A stretch of 64,000 nucleotides of DNA from positions 843,456 to 907,455 of the forward strand of contig NZ_JMIT01000002.1 of the NCBI RefSeq assembly GCF_000731675.1, read 5' to 3'. This stretch comes from Pseudomonas capeferrum (GTDB lineage: Bacteria > Pseudomonadota > Gammaproteobacteria > Pseudomonadales > Pseudomonadaceae). The position numbers were made by a program, and so were the translations under genes. Positions 1 through 8,551 of this stretch are shown here, piece after piece (position 1 is the first letter of the stretch; every line of letters starts with the position of its first letter). The notes below the pieces were generated by a model, which was not told where the DNA came from, made no database searches, and saw only the letters and a program-made list of their open reading frames with translations.

Positions 1-86
1 TGGGCCACGAGCTCTTTCTGGACCTGCTTGTCGAACCCTTCGAACTCCACGACGAATTCGGTACAGAAATGTATCGACCAAGACAA
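1..86 (-). CDS. RelE/Gp49-type toxin, N-terminal part (cut by window edge)
   Basis: A leftward reading frame runs off position 1 and translates near the edge as TEFVVEFEGFDKQVQKELVA. This resembles the N-terminus of phage-derived Gp49-like (RelE/ParE superfamily) toxins, which are mRNA interferases or related toxins paired with an HTH antitoxin, usually encoded directly downstream. There is no ATG; the likeliest start is a TTG at 86 with a G-rich stretch just upstream. Only about 28 residues are visible, so whether the gene is intact and whether an antitoxin follows cannot be told here. Confidence 0.45.
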   Translation of the reverse strand, partial: MSWSIHFCTEFVVEFEGFDKQVQKELVA

Positions 87-485
87 AATATACCCCCCAA
101 AGAATATTCCTTCAAATAGATATCAAGGAAATCGAGAGAGGAATTTTGTCCATCAGGACAAATGGATCGAAAGCAGGTAAACCAACGCCTTAAGGTAGGA
201 ATTGCGCTGTTTTTTCGTACGAAAGTTCACTGACCCAGTGATTAACACTGGCCAAATGCCGCCTCAGATGGGAACCTTTACGCCCTCGGAGACGTCCACT
301 CCCCTGCAACCCGCTTCGCTTGGGGACTGGTTTCATCAGCTTTTTCGGGCCCGACGGGGTTCGGCTCATGGCCTGATCGCTGCCTTGCGCACGCATCACG
401 CTGCTACTCGCGAACACACCCACCGCCGCCAGTGATGGCCGGCAAAAAAAGAAGTGTGCTCGCCGACAACACAAGGAGTCCGCCT
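87..485. other. Intergenic region with several short dyads
   Basis: No convincing gene is seen in these 400 bases. They hold a 7-bp-arm hairpin (145-162, TTTGTCC/GGACAAA), a perfect 12-bp palindrome TTTCGTACGAAA (213-224) and a 6-bp-arm dyad (235-251, CCAGTG/CACTGG). These are the kind of sites expected for autoregulation of the leftward toxin gene and for a repressor of the rightward transporter operon, but no regulator gene is visible beside them. Short ORFs here lack ribosome binding sites. Confidence 0.4.
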
Positions 486-1199
486 GTGGCTACACGCTAC
501 GGAAAAGGGCTGTTGGGATGCGCCACCGTGCTCGTCATCCTGGCCCTGCTGATCCACTGGATCGGCATCGACACGATCGCGCGTTACCGCGACGATCTTG
601 GGTTCTACCTGCAAGCGCACCTGGTACTGGTGCTGGCTTCGATGGCGGCGGCGTTGGCCGTGGGCATCCCCGCCGGCATTGCGTTAAGTCGACCGCACCG
701 GGTCGACAAAGCCGAACGCTTCATGCAGTTCTTCAACGTTGGCAACACCATTCCCCCTCTGGCCGTTCTGGCCATCGCGCTCAGTATCCTGGGCATCGGC
801 GCCGGGCCCGCGATCTTCGCGCTGTTCCTCGCCTCCCTCCTGCCCATCGTGCGCAACACCTACGAGGGCCTGAAAAACGTCCCCGCCTCGCTCAAGGAAG
901 CCGCCACCGGCATCGGCATGACCCCGCGCCAGCAACTGTGGCAGGTGGAATTGCCCAATGCCGTGCCGATCATCGTCGGCGGTGTGCGTGTTGCCCTGGC
1001 CCTGAACGTGGGCACCGCGCCCCTGGCGTTCCTGATCGGCGCCAACAGCCTGGGCAGCCTGATCTTCCCTGGCATCGCCCTGAACAACCAGCCGCAGCTG
1101 CTGCTGGGCGCCGCTTGTACGGCGCTGCTGGCATTGCTGCTCGACGCCCTGGTGAGCTTCTCCAGCAGGCGCTGGCTGGAACGTGGCCTGGCCCAATAA
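486..1199 (+). CDS. Osmoprotectant ABC transporter permease (OpuB/YehW type)
   Basis: Inner-membrane permease of a glycine betaine/carnitine/choline-type importer. The 237-residue protein has hydrophobic segments throughout and a BPD-type EAA loop (EAATGIGMTPRQ...ELPNAVP) that docks on the ATPase. The GTG at 486 is chosen because AAGGAG lies 7 bases upstream; the in-frame starts at 432/435 have none. It is the first gene of a four-gene operon; its stop is 13 bases before the binding-protein start. The substrate is inferred from family and operon layout and could be any quaternary amine. Confidence 0.85.
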   Translation: MATRYGKGLLGCATVLVILALLIHWIGIDTIARYRDDLGFYLQAHLVLVLASMAAALAVGIPAGIALSRPHRVDKAERFMQFFNVGNTIPPLAVLAIALSILGIGAGPAIFALFLASLLPIVRNTYEGLKNVPASLKEAATGIGMTPRQQLWQVELPNAVPIIVGGVRVALALNVGTAPLAFLIGANSLGSLIFPGIALNNQPQLLLGAACTALLALLLDALVSFSSRRWLERGLAQ

Positions 1200-1212
1200 G
1201 AAGAGGGAACGT

Positions 1213-2124
1213 ATGAAGAAGAGAATCGCCTTGCTGCTGGGCGCGGCCCTGCTGTTCGCAGGTTTTGCCCAGGCAGCGGACAAACCGCTGATCCGTATCG
1301 GTGCGCGGGTGTTCACCGAACAGACCGTGCTTGCCGAAATCACCGCCCAATACCTGCGCTCAAACGGTTTCGATGTGCGCGTGACCACCGGCCTTGGCAG
1401 CAACATCGCCCGCCAGGCACAAGAGACCGGCCAGCTCGACCTGATGTGGGAATACACCGGTGTATCGCTGGTGTCGTACAACCACATCGACGAACGCATG
1501 CCCAACGCCGAGGCCACCTACGCCAAGGTCAAGGCACTGGACGCAAAAAAGGGCCTGATCTGGCTGACCCCCTCGAACTTCAGCAACACCTATGCCCTGG
1601 GCCTGCCCAAGCAAGTGGCCGAAGCCTACCCGCAGGTGAACTCGATCAGCGACCTCAACCAGGTGCTGCGTGATGAGCACGACCGCACCCACCTGGTGGC
1701 CCTGGACACCGAGTTCGCCAACCGCCCTGATGGGCTGGTAGGCCTGCGCGAGCTGTACGGCTTGCCGCTGGACCGCCGCAACATCCGCCAGATGGATGGC
1801 GGCCTGGTGTACACCGCGATGCGCAACAACCAGGTGTTCGCCGGCCTGGTGTACACCACCGACGGGCGCCTGAACGCCTTCGACCTCAAACTGCTGGACG
1901 ACGACAAGCACTACTTCCCCGACTACACCGCCGCCCCGGTGGTGCGCAAAGCCGTGCTAGACGCCAACCCCAACCTGGCCACCCTGCTCAAGCCGCTGGC
2001 CGAGCAGCTCGACGACGAAACCATGCGCCAGCTCAACGCCCAGGTCGACGTCGAACACCAGAACCCCACCGCCGTGGCCGCAGCCTTCCTGCGTGAGCAT
2101 CCTTTGAAGGAGGTACAGCCATGA
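1213..2124 (+). CDS. Osmoprotectant ABC transporter substrate-binding protein (OsmF/OpuC type)
   Basis: Periplasmic ligand-binding protein of about 303 residues. A classic signal peptide (MKKRIALLLGAALLF...AQA, cleavage after AQA near residue 22) precedes an OpuAC-like domain beginning IRIGARVFTEQTVLAEI, typical of glycine betaine/choline binding proteins. A GAGGGA ribosome site precedes ATG 1213, so the longer frame from 1183 is unlikely. Its stop overlaps the next permease start (ATGA at 2121-2124), indicating translational coupling. The exact ligand cannot be assigned from sequence alone. Confidence 0.87.
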   Translation: MKKRIALLLGAALLFAGFAQAADKPLIRIGARVFTEQTVLAEITAQYLRSNGFDVRVTTGLGSNIARQAQETGQLDLMWEYTGVSLVSYNHIDERMPNAEATYAKVKALDAKKGLIWLTPSNFSNTYALGLPKQVAEAYPQVNSISDLNQVLRDEHDRTHLVALDTEFANRPDGLVGLRELYGLPLDRRNIRQMDGGLVYTAMRNNQVFAGLVYTTDGRLNAFDLKLLDDDKHYFPDYTAAPVVRKAVLDANPNLATLLKPLAEQLDDETMRQLNAQVDVEHQNPTAVAAAFLREHPLKEVQP

Positions 2125-2774
2125 GCCTGCTCGACACCTTCGCCCACCTCGACTGGGCCCAGGTCCTGCAACTGACCTGGCAACACATCATGCTGGTCGG
2201 CGTCGCCGTCAGCCTGGCCATCCTCGTCGGCGTGCCACTGGGCATCCTGATGACCCGCTTCCCGGCCGTCGCAGGCCCGCTGCAGGCCAGCGCCACGGTG
2301 CTGCTGACCATTCCCTCGATCGCCCTGTTCGGCCTGCTGCTGCCGTTCTATTCCAAGTTCGGCCAAGGCCTCGGCCCGCTGCCGGCGATCACTGCGGTAT
2401 TCCTCTACTCACTGCTGCCGATCCTGCGCAACACCTACCTCGCCCTGACCAACGTCGAGCCCGGTATCCGTGAAGCCGCGCGCGGTATCGGCATGACCTT
2501 CGGCCAACGCCTGCGCATGGTCGAACTGCCGATTGCGGTGCCGGTGATCCTCGCCGGCGTGCGCACCGCCGTGGTAATGAACATCGGCGTGATGACCATC
2601 GCCGCGACCATCGGTGCCGGTGGCCTGGGCGTGCTCATCCTGACCTCCATCAGCCGCAGCGACATGTCGATGTTGCTGGTCGGCGCCGTGCTGGTCAGCC
2701 TGCTGGCGATCATCGCCGACCTGCTCCTGCAAACCCTGCAACGTGCCCTGACTCCAGAAGGACTGCGCTCATGA
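2121..2774 (+). CDS. Osmoprotectant ABC transporter permease (OpuB/YehY type)
   Basis: Second inner-membrane permease (217 residues) of the importer, forming a heterodimeric channel with the product of 486-1199. It carries about five to six hydrophobic helices and the EAA motif EAARGIGMTFGQRLRMVELP. It is coupled by 4-base ATGA overlaps both to the upstream binding-protein gene and to the downstream ATPase gene (2771-2774). Having two separate permeases distinguishes this OpuC/Yeh-type system from OpuA-type systems that use a single permease. Confidence 0.87.
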   Translation: MSLLDTFAHLDWAQVLQLTWQHIMLVGVAVSLAILVGVPLGILMTRFPAVAGPLQASATVLLTIPSIALFGLLLPFYSKFGQGLGPLPAITAVFLYSLLPILRNTYLALTNVEPGIREAARGIGMTFGQRLRMVELPIAVPVILAGVRTAVVMNIGVMTIAATIGAGGLGVLILTSISRSDMSMLLVGAVLVSLLAIIADLLLQTLQRALTPEGLRS

Positions 2775-3928
2775 TCGAACTCAAGAACCTCAGCAAAACC
2801 TTCAACGTCAACGGCAAGGATGTCAAAGCCGTCGACGCGGTCAGCCTGACCGTCAACGAAGGCGAAATCTGCGTATTCCTCGGCCCCTCGGGCTGCGGCA
2901 AGAGCACCACGCTGAAGATGATCAACCGCCTGATCACGCCCACCTCCGGCCAGGTGTTCATCAATGGCGAAGACACCAGCGGGCTGGACGAAGTCACCCT
3001 GCGCCGCCACATTGGCTACGTGATCCAGCAGATCGGCCTGTTCCCCAACATGACCATCGAGGAGAACATCACCGTGGTCCCGCGCCTGCTCGGCTGGGAC
3101 AAGCAGAAGTGCCACGACCGCGCCCGCGAGCTGATGCACATGATCAAGCTCGAGCCAAAGCAGTACCTGCAGCGCTACCCGCGTGAGCTTTCCGGTGGCC
3201 AGCAGCAGCGTATCGGCGTGATCCGCGCGCTGGCTGCCGACGCGCCGGTGCTGTTGATGGATGAGCCGTTCGGCGCAGTCGACCCGATCAACCGCGAGAT
3301 GATTCAGAACGAGTTCTTCGAGATGCAGCGGGCGTTGAACAAGACCGTGATCATGGTCAGCCACGACATCGACGAAGCGCTCAAGCTGGGCGACAAGATC
3401 GCCATCTTCCGTGCCGGCAAGCTGTTGCAGCTGGACCACCCGGACACCCTGCTGGCGCACCCGGTGGATGACTTCGTCAGCAACTTCGTCGGCCAGGACA
3501 GCACCTTGAAACGCCTGTTGCTGGTGCGTGCCGAAGATGCGGCGGACAACGCCCCGTCAGTCAGCCCGGACACGCCAGTGAGCGATGCGCTGGAGCTGCT
3601 GGACGAGCACGACCGCCGCTATGTAGTGGTGACCGATGCGCAGAACAAGGCGCTGGGCTATGTGCGCCGGCGCGACATGCACCGCCAGCAAGGGGCCTGC
3701 GGCGACTTCCTGCGCCAGTTCAATGCCACCGCATCGCACGATGAGAACCTGCGCATCCTGCTGTCGCGGATGTACGAGTTCAACCGGGCGTGGTTGCCGG
3801 TGCTGGATGCCGAGCAGGTGTTCTTGGGCGAGGTGACGCAGGAGTCGATTGCGGCTTACTTGAGCTCGGGGCGATCGCGTGGGGCGAAGACCAGCATTGT
3901 GTCGCCGGCTGAGGCGGTGGTTTCCTGA
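2771..3928 (+). CDS. Osmoprotectant ABC transporter ATPase with CBS domains
   Basis: Cytoplasmic ATPase of 385 residues. Walker A GPSGCGKST lies at 38-46, the signature LSGGQQQR at about 140-147 and Walker B VLLMDEP at 160-166, followed by a D-loop and the switch histidine (MVSHD). The C-terminal 130 residues look like a pair of CBS domains, which in OpuA-type ATPases sense ionic strength and gate transport. It is the last gene of the operon; a strong hairpin follows at 3936. Osmotic gating is known for the family and inferred here. Confidence 0.9.
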   Translation: MIELKNLSKTFNVNGKDVKAVDAVSLTVNEGEICVFLGPSGCGKSTTLKMINRLITPTSGQVFINGEDTSGLDEVTLRRHIGYVIQQIGLFPNMTIEENITVVPRLLGWDKQKCHDRARELMHMIKLEPKQYLQRYPRELSGGQQQRIGVIRALAADAPVLLMDEPFGAVDPINREMIQNEFFEMQRALNKTVIMVSHDIDEALKLGDKIAIFRAGKLLQLDHPDTLLAHPVDDFVSNFVGQDSTLKRLLLVRAEDAADNAPSVSPDTPVSDALELLDEHDRRYVVVTDAQNKALGYVRRRDMHRQQGACGDFLRQFNATASHDENLRILLSRMYEFNRAWLPVLDAEQVFLGEVTQESIAAYLSSGRSRGAKTSIVSPAEAVVS

Positions 3929-3935
3929 TTTTTTG

Positions 3936-3955
3936 GGGGCGCTTTGCGCCCCTTT
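3936..3955 (+). terminator. Probable terminator of the osmoprotectant operon
   Basis: GGGGCGC TTT GCGCCCC is a perfect 7-bp stem with a 3-base loop, 7 bases after the ATPase stop and followed by a short T run. Confidence 0.7.
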
Positions 3956-3970
3956 CCGACCGGTCCGGCG

Positions 3971-4025
3971 CCCCGGCAAGGCCGCTCCTACACACATCTG
4001 TGGGGAGCGGGCTTGCCCCGCGAAT
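3971..4025. repeat. REP pair (mixed GTAG and GTGG heads)
   Basis: Two inverted REP-like units face each other: 3971-3991 (reverse strand begins GTAGGAGCGGCC) and 4000-4025 (forward strand begins GTGGGGAGCGGG). They lie between the convergent transporter operon and the TonB receptor gene, a typical extragenic position. The two halves belong to different REP subfamilies found elsewhere in the window. Confidence 0.6.
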
Positions 4026-4039
4026 GGGACGACGCTGTG

Positions 4040-6481
4040 TCAGAACCCTAAACTGGCCTGCACATAAAAGGTCCGCGGCTCACCCACATAGAGGCCAGCA
4101 TTGTTGTCGCTGGAGCGGGTGAAGTACTGCTTGTCGAACAGGTTCTTCACCCCCGCCGCCACCTTCAGGTTGGCCATCTGCGGCCCGAAGTCATACCCCC
4201 CACGGGCATGCCAGGTCACGTAACCCGGAATATCCCCATATTGCCCATCGGCACTCGGCTCGGTGATGTAGTCACCATTGAAGCTGCCATCACTATTGAT
4301 CCCGGTGCCCGGCGCACGCTGCTTGGATTGGGCATAGGCGTCCAGGTTCCAGGTCCAGCGGTTGATCGCATAGCGCACGCCGGCAGTGGCCACCTGGCGT
4401 GAGTAGAACGGCAGGTCACGCCCCTTGAAGCCTGGGATCTCCCCTTCGTAATTGGCACGGGTATAGGTGTAGCCGCCATTCACCGACATGCCTTCGAGCC
4501 GCGGGTCCAGCTCGGCCAGGTCAAAACGCAGCGACGCTTCGATACCCTGATGCTTGGTGGCGCCCAGGTTGGTCCAGCCGACATCGTTGCTGATGTACTG
4601 CAGCTCGTCATCGAAGTCGATGTAGAACGCTGTCAGTTCACCGGCGAAGCCGCCGTTGTCATAGCGCATACCCACCTCATAGGTCTTGGCCTTTTCCGGC
4701 TCCAGGCCGTTGGCCGTGCTGTTGCCGGTACCACCCTGGCCCAGTTGGAAGTACTGCAGGCTGCCGAACGAGGTCTCGTAGTTGGCGAACACCTTCCAGG
4801 TATCGGAGAGGTGGTACATCACGCTCAGTGCCGGCAGCGGTTCGTTGCTGGTGATGCTGCGCTTCTTCTCTGCCACCGGGCGGTTGTTGGCGTCCAGCAC
4901 CGGGCGGTCGCGCCAGTCGGTGTTGATGTGCTCGAAGCGGATGCCTGGGGTGATGGTCCAGTTGCCGACGTCGATCTTGTCGTCGATGTAGTAGGCGCTG
5001 GCCTCGGTGCCGCCGCTACGGTCCTGGAACACATGGCCATCAGAAGTCGGGGTTGGCGTCGGCACGTTGTCGATCAGCGCCAGGCGGGTCGACTGCTCGC
5101 GCATGGCCTCTTTCAGGTAGCGGTAACCCACACTGACTTCCTGGGTAGTGGGGCCGGCGAAGAAGATCCGCGACAGGCGCGGTTCGATGGCGAAGGTGTG
5201 GTAGTTGCGCGGGTACGACGAGAGGGTCTTCATGTCACGCGAGGCGATGGCGCTGCCACGGAAGCTGTCGGTGTAGTAGGTCAGCACTTCGAACTGGGTA
5301 GCGTCGTCGAGCTGGCGCTGCCACTTGAACGATACATCCTTGCGCCGGCCGGCGAAGTAGTCGTAGTCGCGCAGTGACTGGTACGGGTTGCTGTCGTACT
5401 GGGCCTGGGTCAGGCCGCCGGGCATGTCGGCACGGCCATCGTAGTAATGGAAGTTGAGCCAGAACTCATCGACGTCGGTCGGGGCCCAGTGGGTCTTGAG
5501 GATCACATCGTCGATGTCGTTGCCGTTGTTGCTCTCGCGGTAACCGTTGCCGTTCACCCCGGTGTACAGCAGTGCTACGCCCATGCCGTTGTCGGCGGTG
5601 CCGCCGACGAAGGCCGACTCGGTGTGCTTCCAGCCGCCATGCTGCGAGGTTTCCAAGGTGGTGGAAAGCTCAGCCGAGGCCTTCTCTGGGATCGCCCGGG
5701 TAACGAAGTTGATCACCCCACCGACGTTCTGCGGGCCGTAGCGCACAGAACCTGCGCCGCGTACCACGTCGATGCTGTCCAGGTTGCCCGAAGAGATCGG
5801 CGCCATCGACAGCTGCGGCTGGCCATAAGGGGCGAACGCCGCCGGGATGCCATCGATCAACACGGTCGAGCGGGGCGACAGCCGCGAGGTCAGGCCGCGC
5901 ACGCCAACGTTCAGCGACAGGTCGCTGCCACCGGTGCCGTTGGAGTCCTGCACCTGCACGCCAGGGATGCCGCGCAGCACGTCGCGAACGTTCATTGCAC
6001 CCTGCTCGACCATGGCCTCGCGACGCACCACGGTGCGCGCACCGGGGTGGTTCTGCACCACGGCCTGGTCGGCATCGCCCAGCCAGTCACCGACCACCTT
6101 GATGTCGGTGGGCGCCAGCTCCAGGCTACCGCTGCCCAGGTCGAGGGTGGTCGGCAGCGGCTTTACCACCACTGTGTCCTGGGCCAGCTCGAAGGTCAGC
6201 CCGCTGCCTTGCAGCAACTGTTGCAGCGCCTGCACCGGCGCCAGGTTGCCGGACACCGCCGGGGCCTGTTTGCCGGCCACAAGCTCAGGGCTGTAGAACA
6301 GTTGCAGGTTGGTCTGCTGGCCCAATTGGCTCAGGGCCGAGGCCAGCGGTTGTGCCTGGATCTGGATTGCGCCGCCAGCCTGTTCGGCGTGGCTGTTGAC
6401 GGCCACGGCACTGACCGCGAGAGCCAGCGCCAGGGCGCGAAAGCGTGGCAAGGATTTGTTGTTGTTCACGTCGTCAGACAT
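4040..6481 (-). CDS. fecA: FecA-like TonB-dependent ferric-siderophore receptor
   Basis: Outer-membrane receptor of about 813 residues. After a signal peptide (ending near NSHA) it has an STN/secretin domain with QPLASALSQLGQQTNLQLF, which signals to a FecR-type anti-sigma factor. A plug domain follows (VRDVLRGIPGVQV, DSIDVVRGAGSVRYG) and then a 22-strand-type barrel ending in YVQASLGF with a terminal aromatic. ATG 6481 (MSDDVNN) is preferred over ATG 6511; neither has a strong ribosome site. Sitting downstream of fecI-fecR it forms a complete cell-surface signalling system. The ligand is unknown; ferric citrate is only the family namesake. Confidence 0.88.
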   Translation of the reverse strand: MSDDVNNNKSLPRFRALALALAVSAVAVNSHAEQAGGAIQIQAQPLASALSQLGQQTNLQLFYSPELVAGKQAPAVSGNLAPVQALQQLLQGSGLTFELAQDTVVVKPLPTTLDLGSGSLELAPTDIKVVGDWLGDADQAVVQNHPGARTVVRREAMVEQGAMNVRDVLRGIPGVQVQDSNGTGGSDLSLNVGVRGLTSRLSPRSTVLIDGIPAAFAPYGQPQLSMAPISSGNLDSIDVVRGAGSVRYGPQNVGGVINFVTRAIPEKASAELSTTLETSQHGGWKHTESAFVGGTADNGMGVALLYTGVNGNGYRESNNGNDIDDVILKTHWAPTDVDEFWLNFHYYDGRADMPGGLTQAQYDSNPYQSLRDYDYFAGRRKDVSFKWQRQLDDATQFEVLTYYTDSFRGSAIASRDMKTLSSYPRNYHTFAIEPRLSRIFFAGPTTQEVSVGYRYLKEAMREQSTRLALIDNVPTPTPTSDGHVFQDRSGGTEASAYYIDDKIDVGNWTITPGIRFEHINTDWRDRPVLDANNRPVAEKKRSITSNEPLPALSVMYHLSDTWKVFANYETSFGSLQYFQLGQGGTGNSTANGLEPEKAKTYEVGMRYDNGGFAGELTAFYIDFDDELQYISNDVGWTNLGATKHQGIEASLRFDLAELDPRLEGMSVNGGYTYTRANYEGEIPGFKGRDLPFYSRQVATAGVRYAINRWTWNLDAYAQSKQRAPGTGINSDGSFNGDYITEPSADGQYGDIPGYVTWHARGGYDFGPQMANLKVAAGVKNLFDKQYFTRSSDNNAGLYVGEPRTFYVQASLGF

Positions 6482-6576
6482 CCTGAAGTGCGGGATAAAC
6501 GCCAACCGCATGCAAATGTAAATGCTTGGCAGTTGCAGCTGGCGAGGAAGACGAACGAGCTGAAATAAACCTGAAT

Positions 6577-7542
6577 CTATTTCGCGATTATTTCGCGAGA
6601 GCCGTCTTCATGGGCTTTGATGCCCACCGGCAAGATGCTCGGCAAGGCGCGCAGCAGTGCATCGGTGTCGTCGGTGCTGAAGGTGCTTGAGAGGCGCATC
6701 TGTGCCACCTTGCCGGGAGCAACCCGCAGCGGCTGGGTGCGGTAGCGGGAAACTTCGGCCACCACCTCGGCCAGGGTGGCGTTGTCGAACACCAGCTTGC
6801 CCTGGCGCCAGGCAGTCAGGGCTGCGGCATTGACCGCGTAGGGCGCCGCCACCTTGCCTTGTGCATCTATATGCGCGCCCAGGCCGGCCGTCAGTTGCGC
6901 CAGCGAAGCATCCTTGCCCTGCACCCGTACCGAGCCTTGCTCGACCGCTACGCGGGTGGCGGCCGGGTCCAGCCGTACATCAAAGCGGGTGCCGGTGACG
7001 GTCACGCTGCCTTGGGCCGTGTCGACCACGAACGGTCGGCTGCTGTCGTGGGCGACGATGAACATCGCCTCACCGGCGTTCAGTTGAATGTGCCGCCGCC
7101 CCGCGCTGAAATCGACCTGCAACTGCGTACCGCCGTTGAGCGTCAGCTGCGAGCCGTCCGGCAGTTCGACCTGGCGGCGCTCACCGAAGGCAGTCTGTAA
7201 CAGGTCCTGATGATTGAGGCGCTGGTACTGCCAGCCACTCCAGCCGAGCCCCAGGGCAACCACTGCCACACCGGCCGCCAAAGCCTGGCGCAGCAAACGC
7301 CGCCGAGGCAGCTGGCGCACGGGCTCTGGCGCGCACAGGGCATCGAGGCGCTGGCGCGGTATGAAGTCGGCGGCGCGCCAGAGGCTGGCGAGCTGCTGGT
7401 ATTCCTCGCGATGGCGTGGGTCCGCCTCCAGCCACCCTTGCAAGCGGGCCAGCAGCTCGGCATCCCGCGGCGCATCCTGCACGCGGGCGAACCATTCGGC
7501 CGCCTGCTCGCGGACGCTATCGGTACCGTGCCGTTTCATCGA
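6577..7542 (-). CDS. fecR: FecR-family anti-sigma factor
   Basis: Inner-membrane regulator that holds the adjacent ECF sigma factor and receives the signal from the receptor's STN domain. An N-terminal cytoplasmic region carries the conserved AAEWFARVQDAP, with a DPRHREEYQ segment after it. A single membrane helix follows near residue 85-105, then a periplasmic FecR domain (RRQVELPDGSQLTLNGGT). ATG 7542 (MKRHGTDS) has AGGAG 9 bases upstream and is preferred; in-frame ATGs at 7560 and 7563 overlap the fecI stop. The gene is cotranscribed with fecI. Confidence 0.85.
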   Translation of the reverse strand, partial: SMKRHGTDSVREQAAEWFARVQDAPRDAELLARLQGWLEADPRHREEYQQLASLWRAADFIPRQRLDALCAPEPVRQLPRRRLLRQALAAGVAVVALGLGWSGWQYQRLNHQDLLQTAFGERRQVELPDGSQLTLNGGTQLQVDFSAGRRHIQLNAGEAMFIVAHDSSRPFVVDTAQGSVTVTGTRFDVRLDPAATRVAVEQGSVRVQGKDASLAQLTAGLGAHIDAQGKVAAPYAVNAAALTAWRQGKLVFDNATLAEVVAEVSRYRTQPLRVAPGKVAQMRLSSTFSTDDTDALLRALPSILPVGIKAHEDGSREIIAK

Positions 7543-7559
7543 AAAGGTCTCCTGACTCA

Positions 7560-8045
7560 TCATGCCGACACATCCAGATGCTCACGCAGGTGTCGGAGGG
7601 TGCGGATCATATACTTTTCGACCATGTTCTTGCTCAAGCCCATGCGCTCGGCAATCTCGGCCTGGGTCAGGCCTTCGAGCTTCTGCCAGATGAACACCCG
7701 CCGGCAGTTGAGCGGCAACTCGGCCAGCGCCCGCTCGACACTGTCGGCAAGCTCCAGCGCGTGTACGTAGGCTTCAGGGTCACCGCTGTGGCTGGCGCTT
7801 TCCTCAAAGGCTTCCAGCGCCAGTGCCTGGCGCCGGTCTTCACGGCGAAAACCGTCCACGGCAATGTTGCGGGCGGTCTGGTGCAGGTAGGCGCGGGGCT
7901 GCTCGACCTGTTCGCGGGGGTTTTCCAGTACCCGTACGAAGGCATCGTGAGCGAGGTCCTCGGCCTGCTGACGACTGCGCAGCTTGCGCGTCCAGGTGCC
8001 GATCAGCTCATGGTAATGGTCGAGGAAGCCTTTGGGTCCGGACAC
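7560..8045 (-). CDS. fecI: ECF RNA polymerase sigma factor, FecI family
   Basis: Group IV sigma factor of 161 residues directing transcription of the downstream receptor gene. Region 2 shows DLAHDAFVRVL and TARNIAVDGFRR; region 4 shows LTQAEIAERMGLSKNMVEKYM. A GTG start at 8045 gives the usual length for FecI proteins, though no good ribosome site is visible. fecI, fecR and fecA lie in that order on one strand, the standard iron-starvation sigma arrangement. Confidence 0.87.
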   Translation of the reverse strand: MSGPKGFLDHYHELIGTWTRKLRSRQQAEDLAHDAFVRVLENPREQVEQPRAYLHQTARNIAVDGFRREDRRQALALEAFEESASHSGDPEAYVHALELADSVERALAELPLNCRRVFIWQKLEGLTQAEIAERMGLSKNMVEKYMIRTLRHLREHLDVSA

Positions 8046-8079
8046 GGTCGGGGTTCGTCAGGGAGGCAGATAAGGCTGC

Positions 8080-8099
8080 GAATAGTAATGTTTCTCATC
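8080..8099 (-). promoter_or_regulatory. Probable Fur box upstream of fecI
   Basis: On the reverse strand the site reads GATGAGAAACATTACTATTC. It resembles the A/T-rich hexamer repeats of the Fur operator and lies 35-55 bases before the fecI start. Fur control of fecI genes in Pseudomonas is well established; the match here is imperfect. Confidence 0.5.
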
Positions 8100-8551
8100 A
8101 AGCACGGCAAATCCGTCAGTCGGTAACAAAAAATTTATAGGGATTTCAGGCACTGCAGTGCCAGGAAAATGTGGCCATAAATATGAACACCTCAGGGCCA
8201 TTCGCGGGTGAGCCCGCGCCCACAGGATTAGCGCAATCCCTATGGGAGCGGGTTCACCCGCCAAAGGGCCGAAACGGTCCATTCCACAATATTTAACGCT
8301 TCAAACATCCCAGGGAACATCTGCCGGTCACATGAGTCGGTTATTCAAATGGCAGGTCGTCGATCCGCGACGAACATGCCCGGATTGCCTGTTGATCTTG
8401 CATTCTTCACGCCCTAAAGTGCGCGCCGAACGTCCATGCTGGAAACGATCCATCCGGCTCAAGTACTGAGTAGGCGAACCAAAGTGGGGATACGGAGGAC
8501 GTTCAGTTTGCAGCCACTTATCTTTTCAGTTTGCCCATGGAGTCCCTGAGC
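8100..8551. other. Intergenic region between fecI and speC, including a REP pair
   Basis: No gene is evident in these 450 bases between divergent fecI and speC. An inverted REP pair occupies 8201-8266 (reverse GTGGGCGCGGGCT..., forward ATGGGAGCGGGTT...). The remaining 280 bases before speC form an unusually long leader with no ORF supported by a ribosome site, so it may carry the speC promoter and untranslated leader. Confidence 0.5.

Noticed and set aside
202..435. 77-codon forward ORF before the osmoprotectant operon
   Set aside because: No ribosome site, no recognisable motif, and it spans the palindromes.
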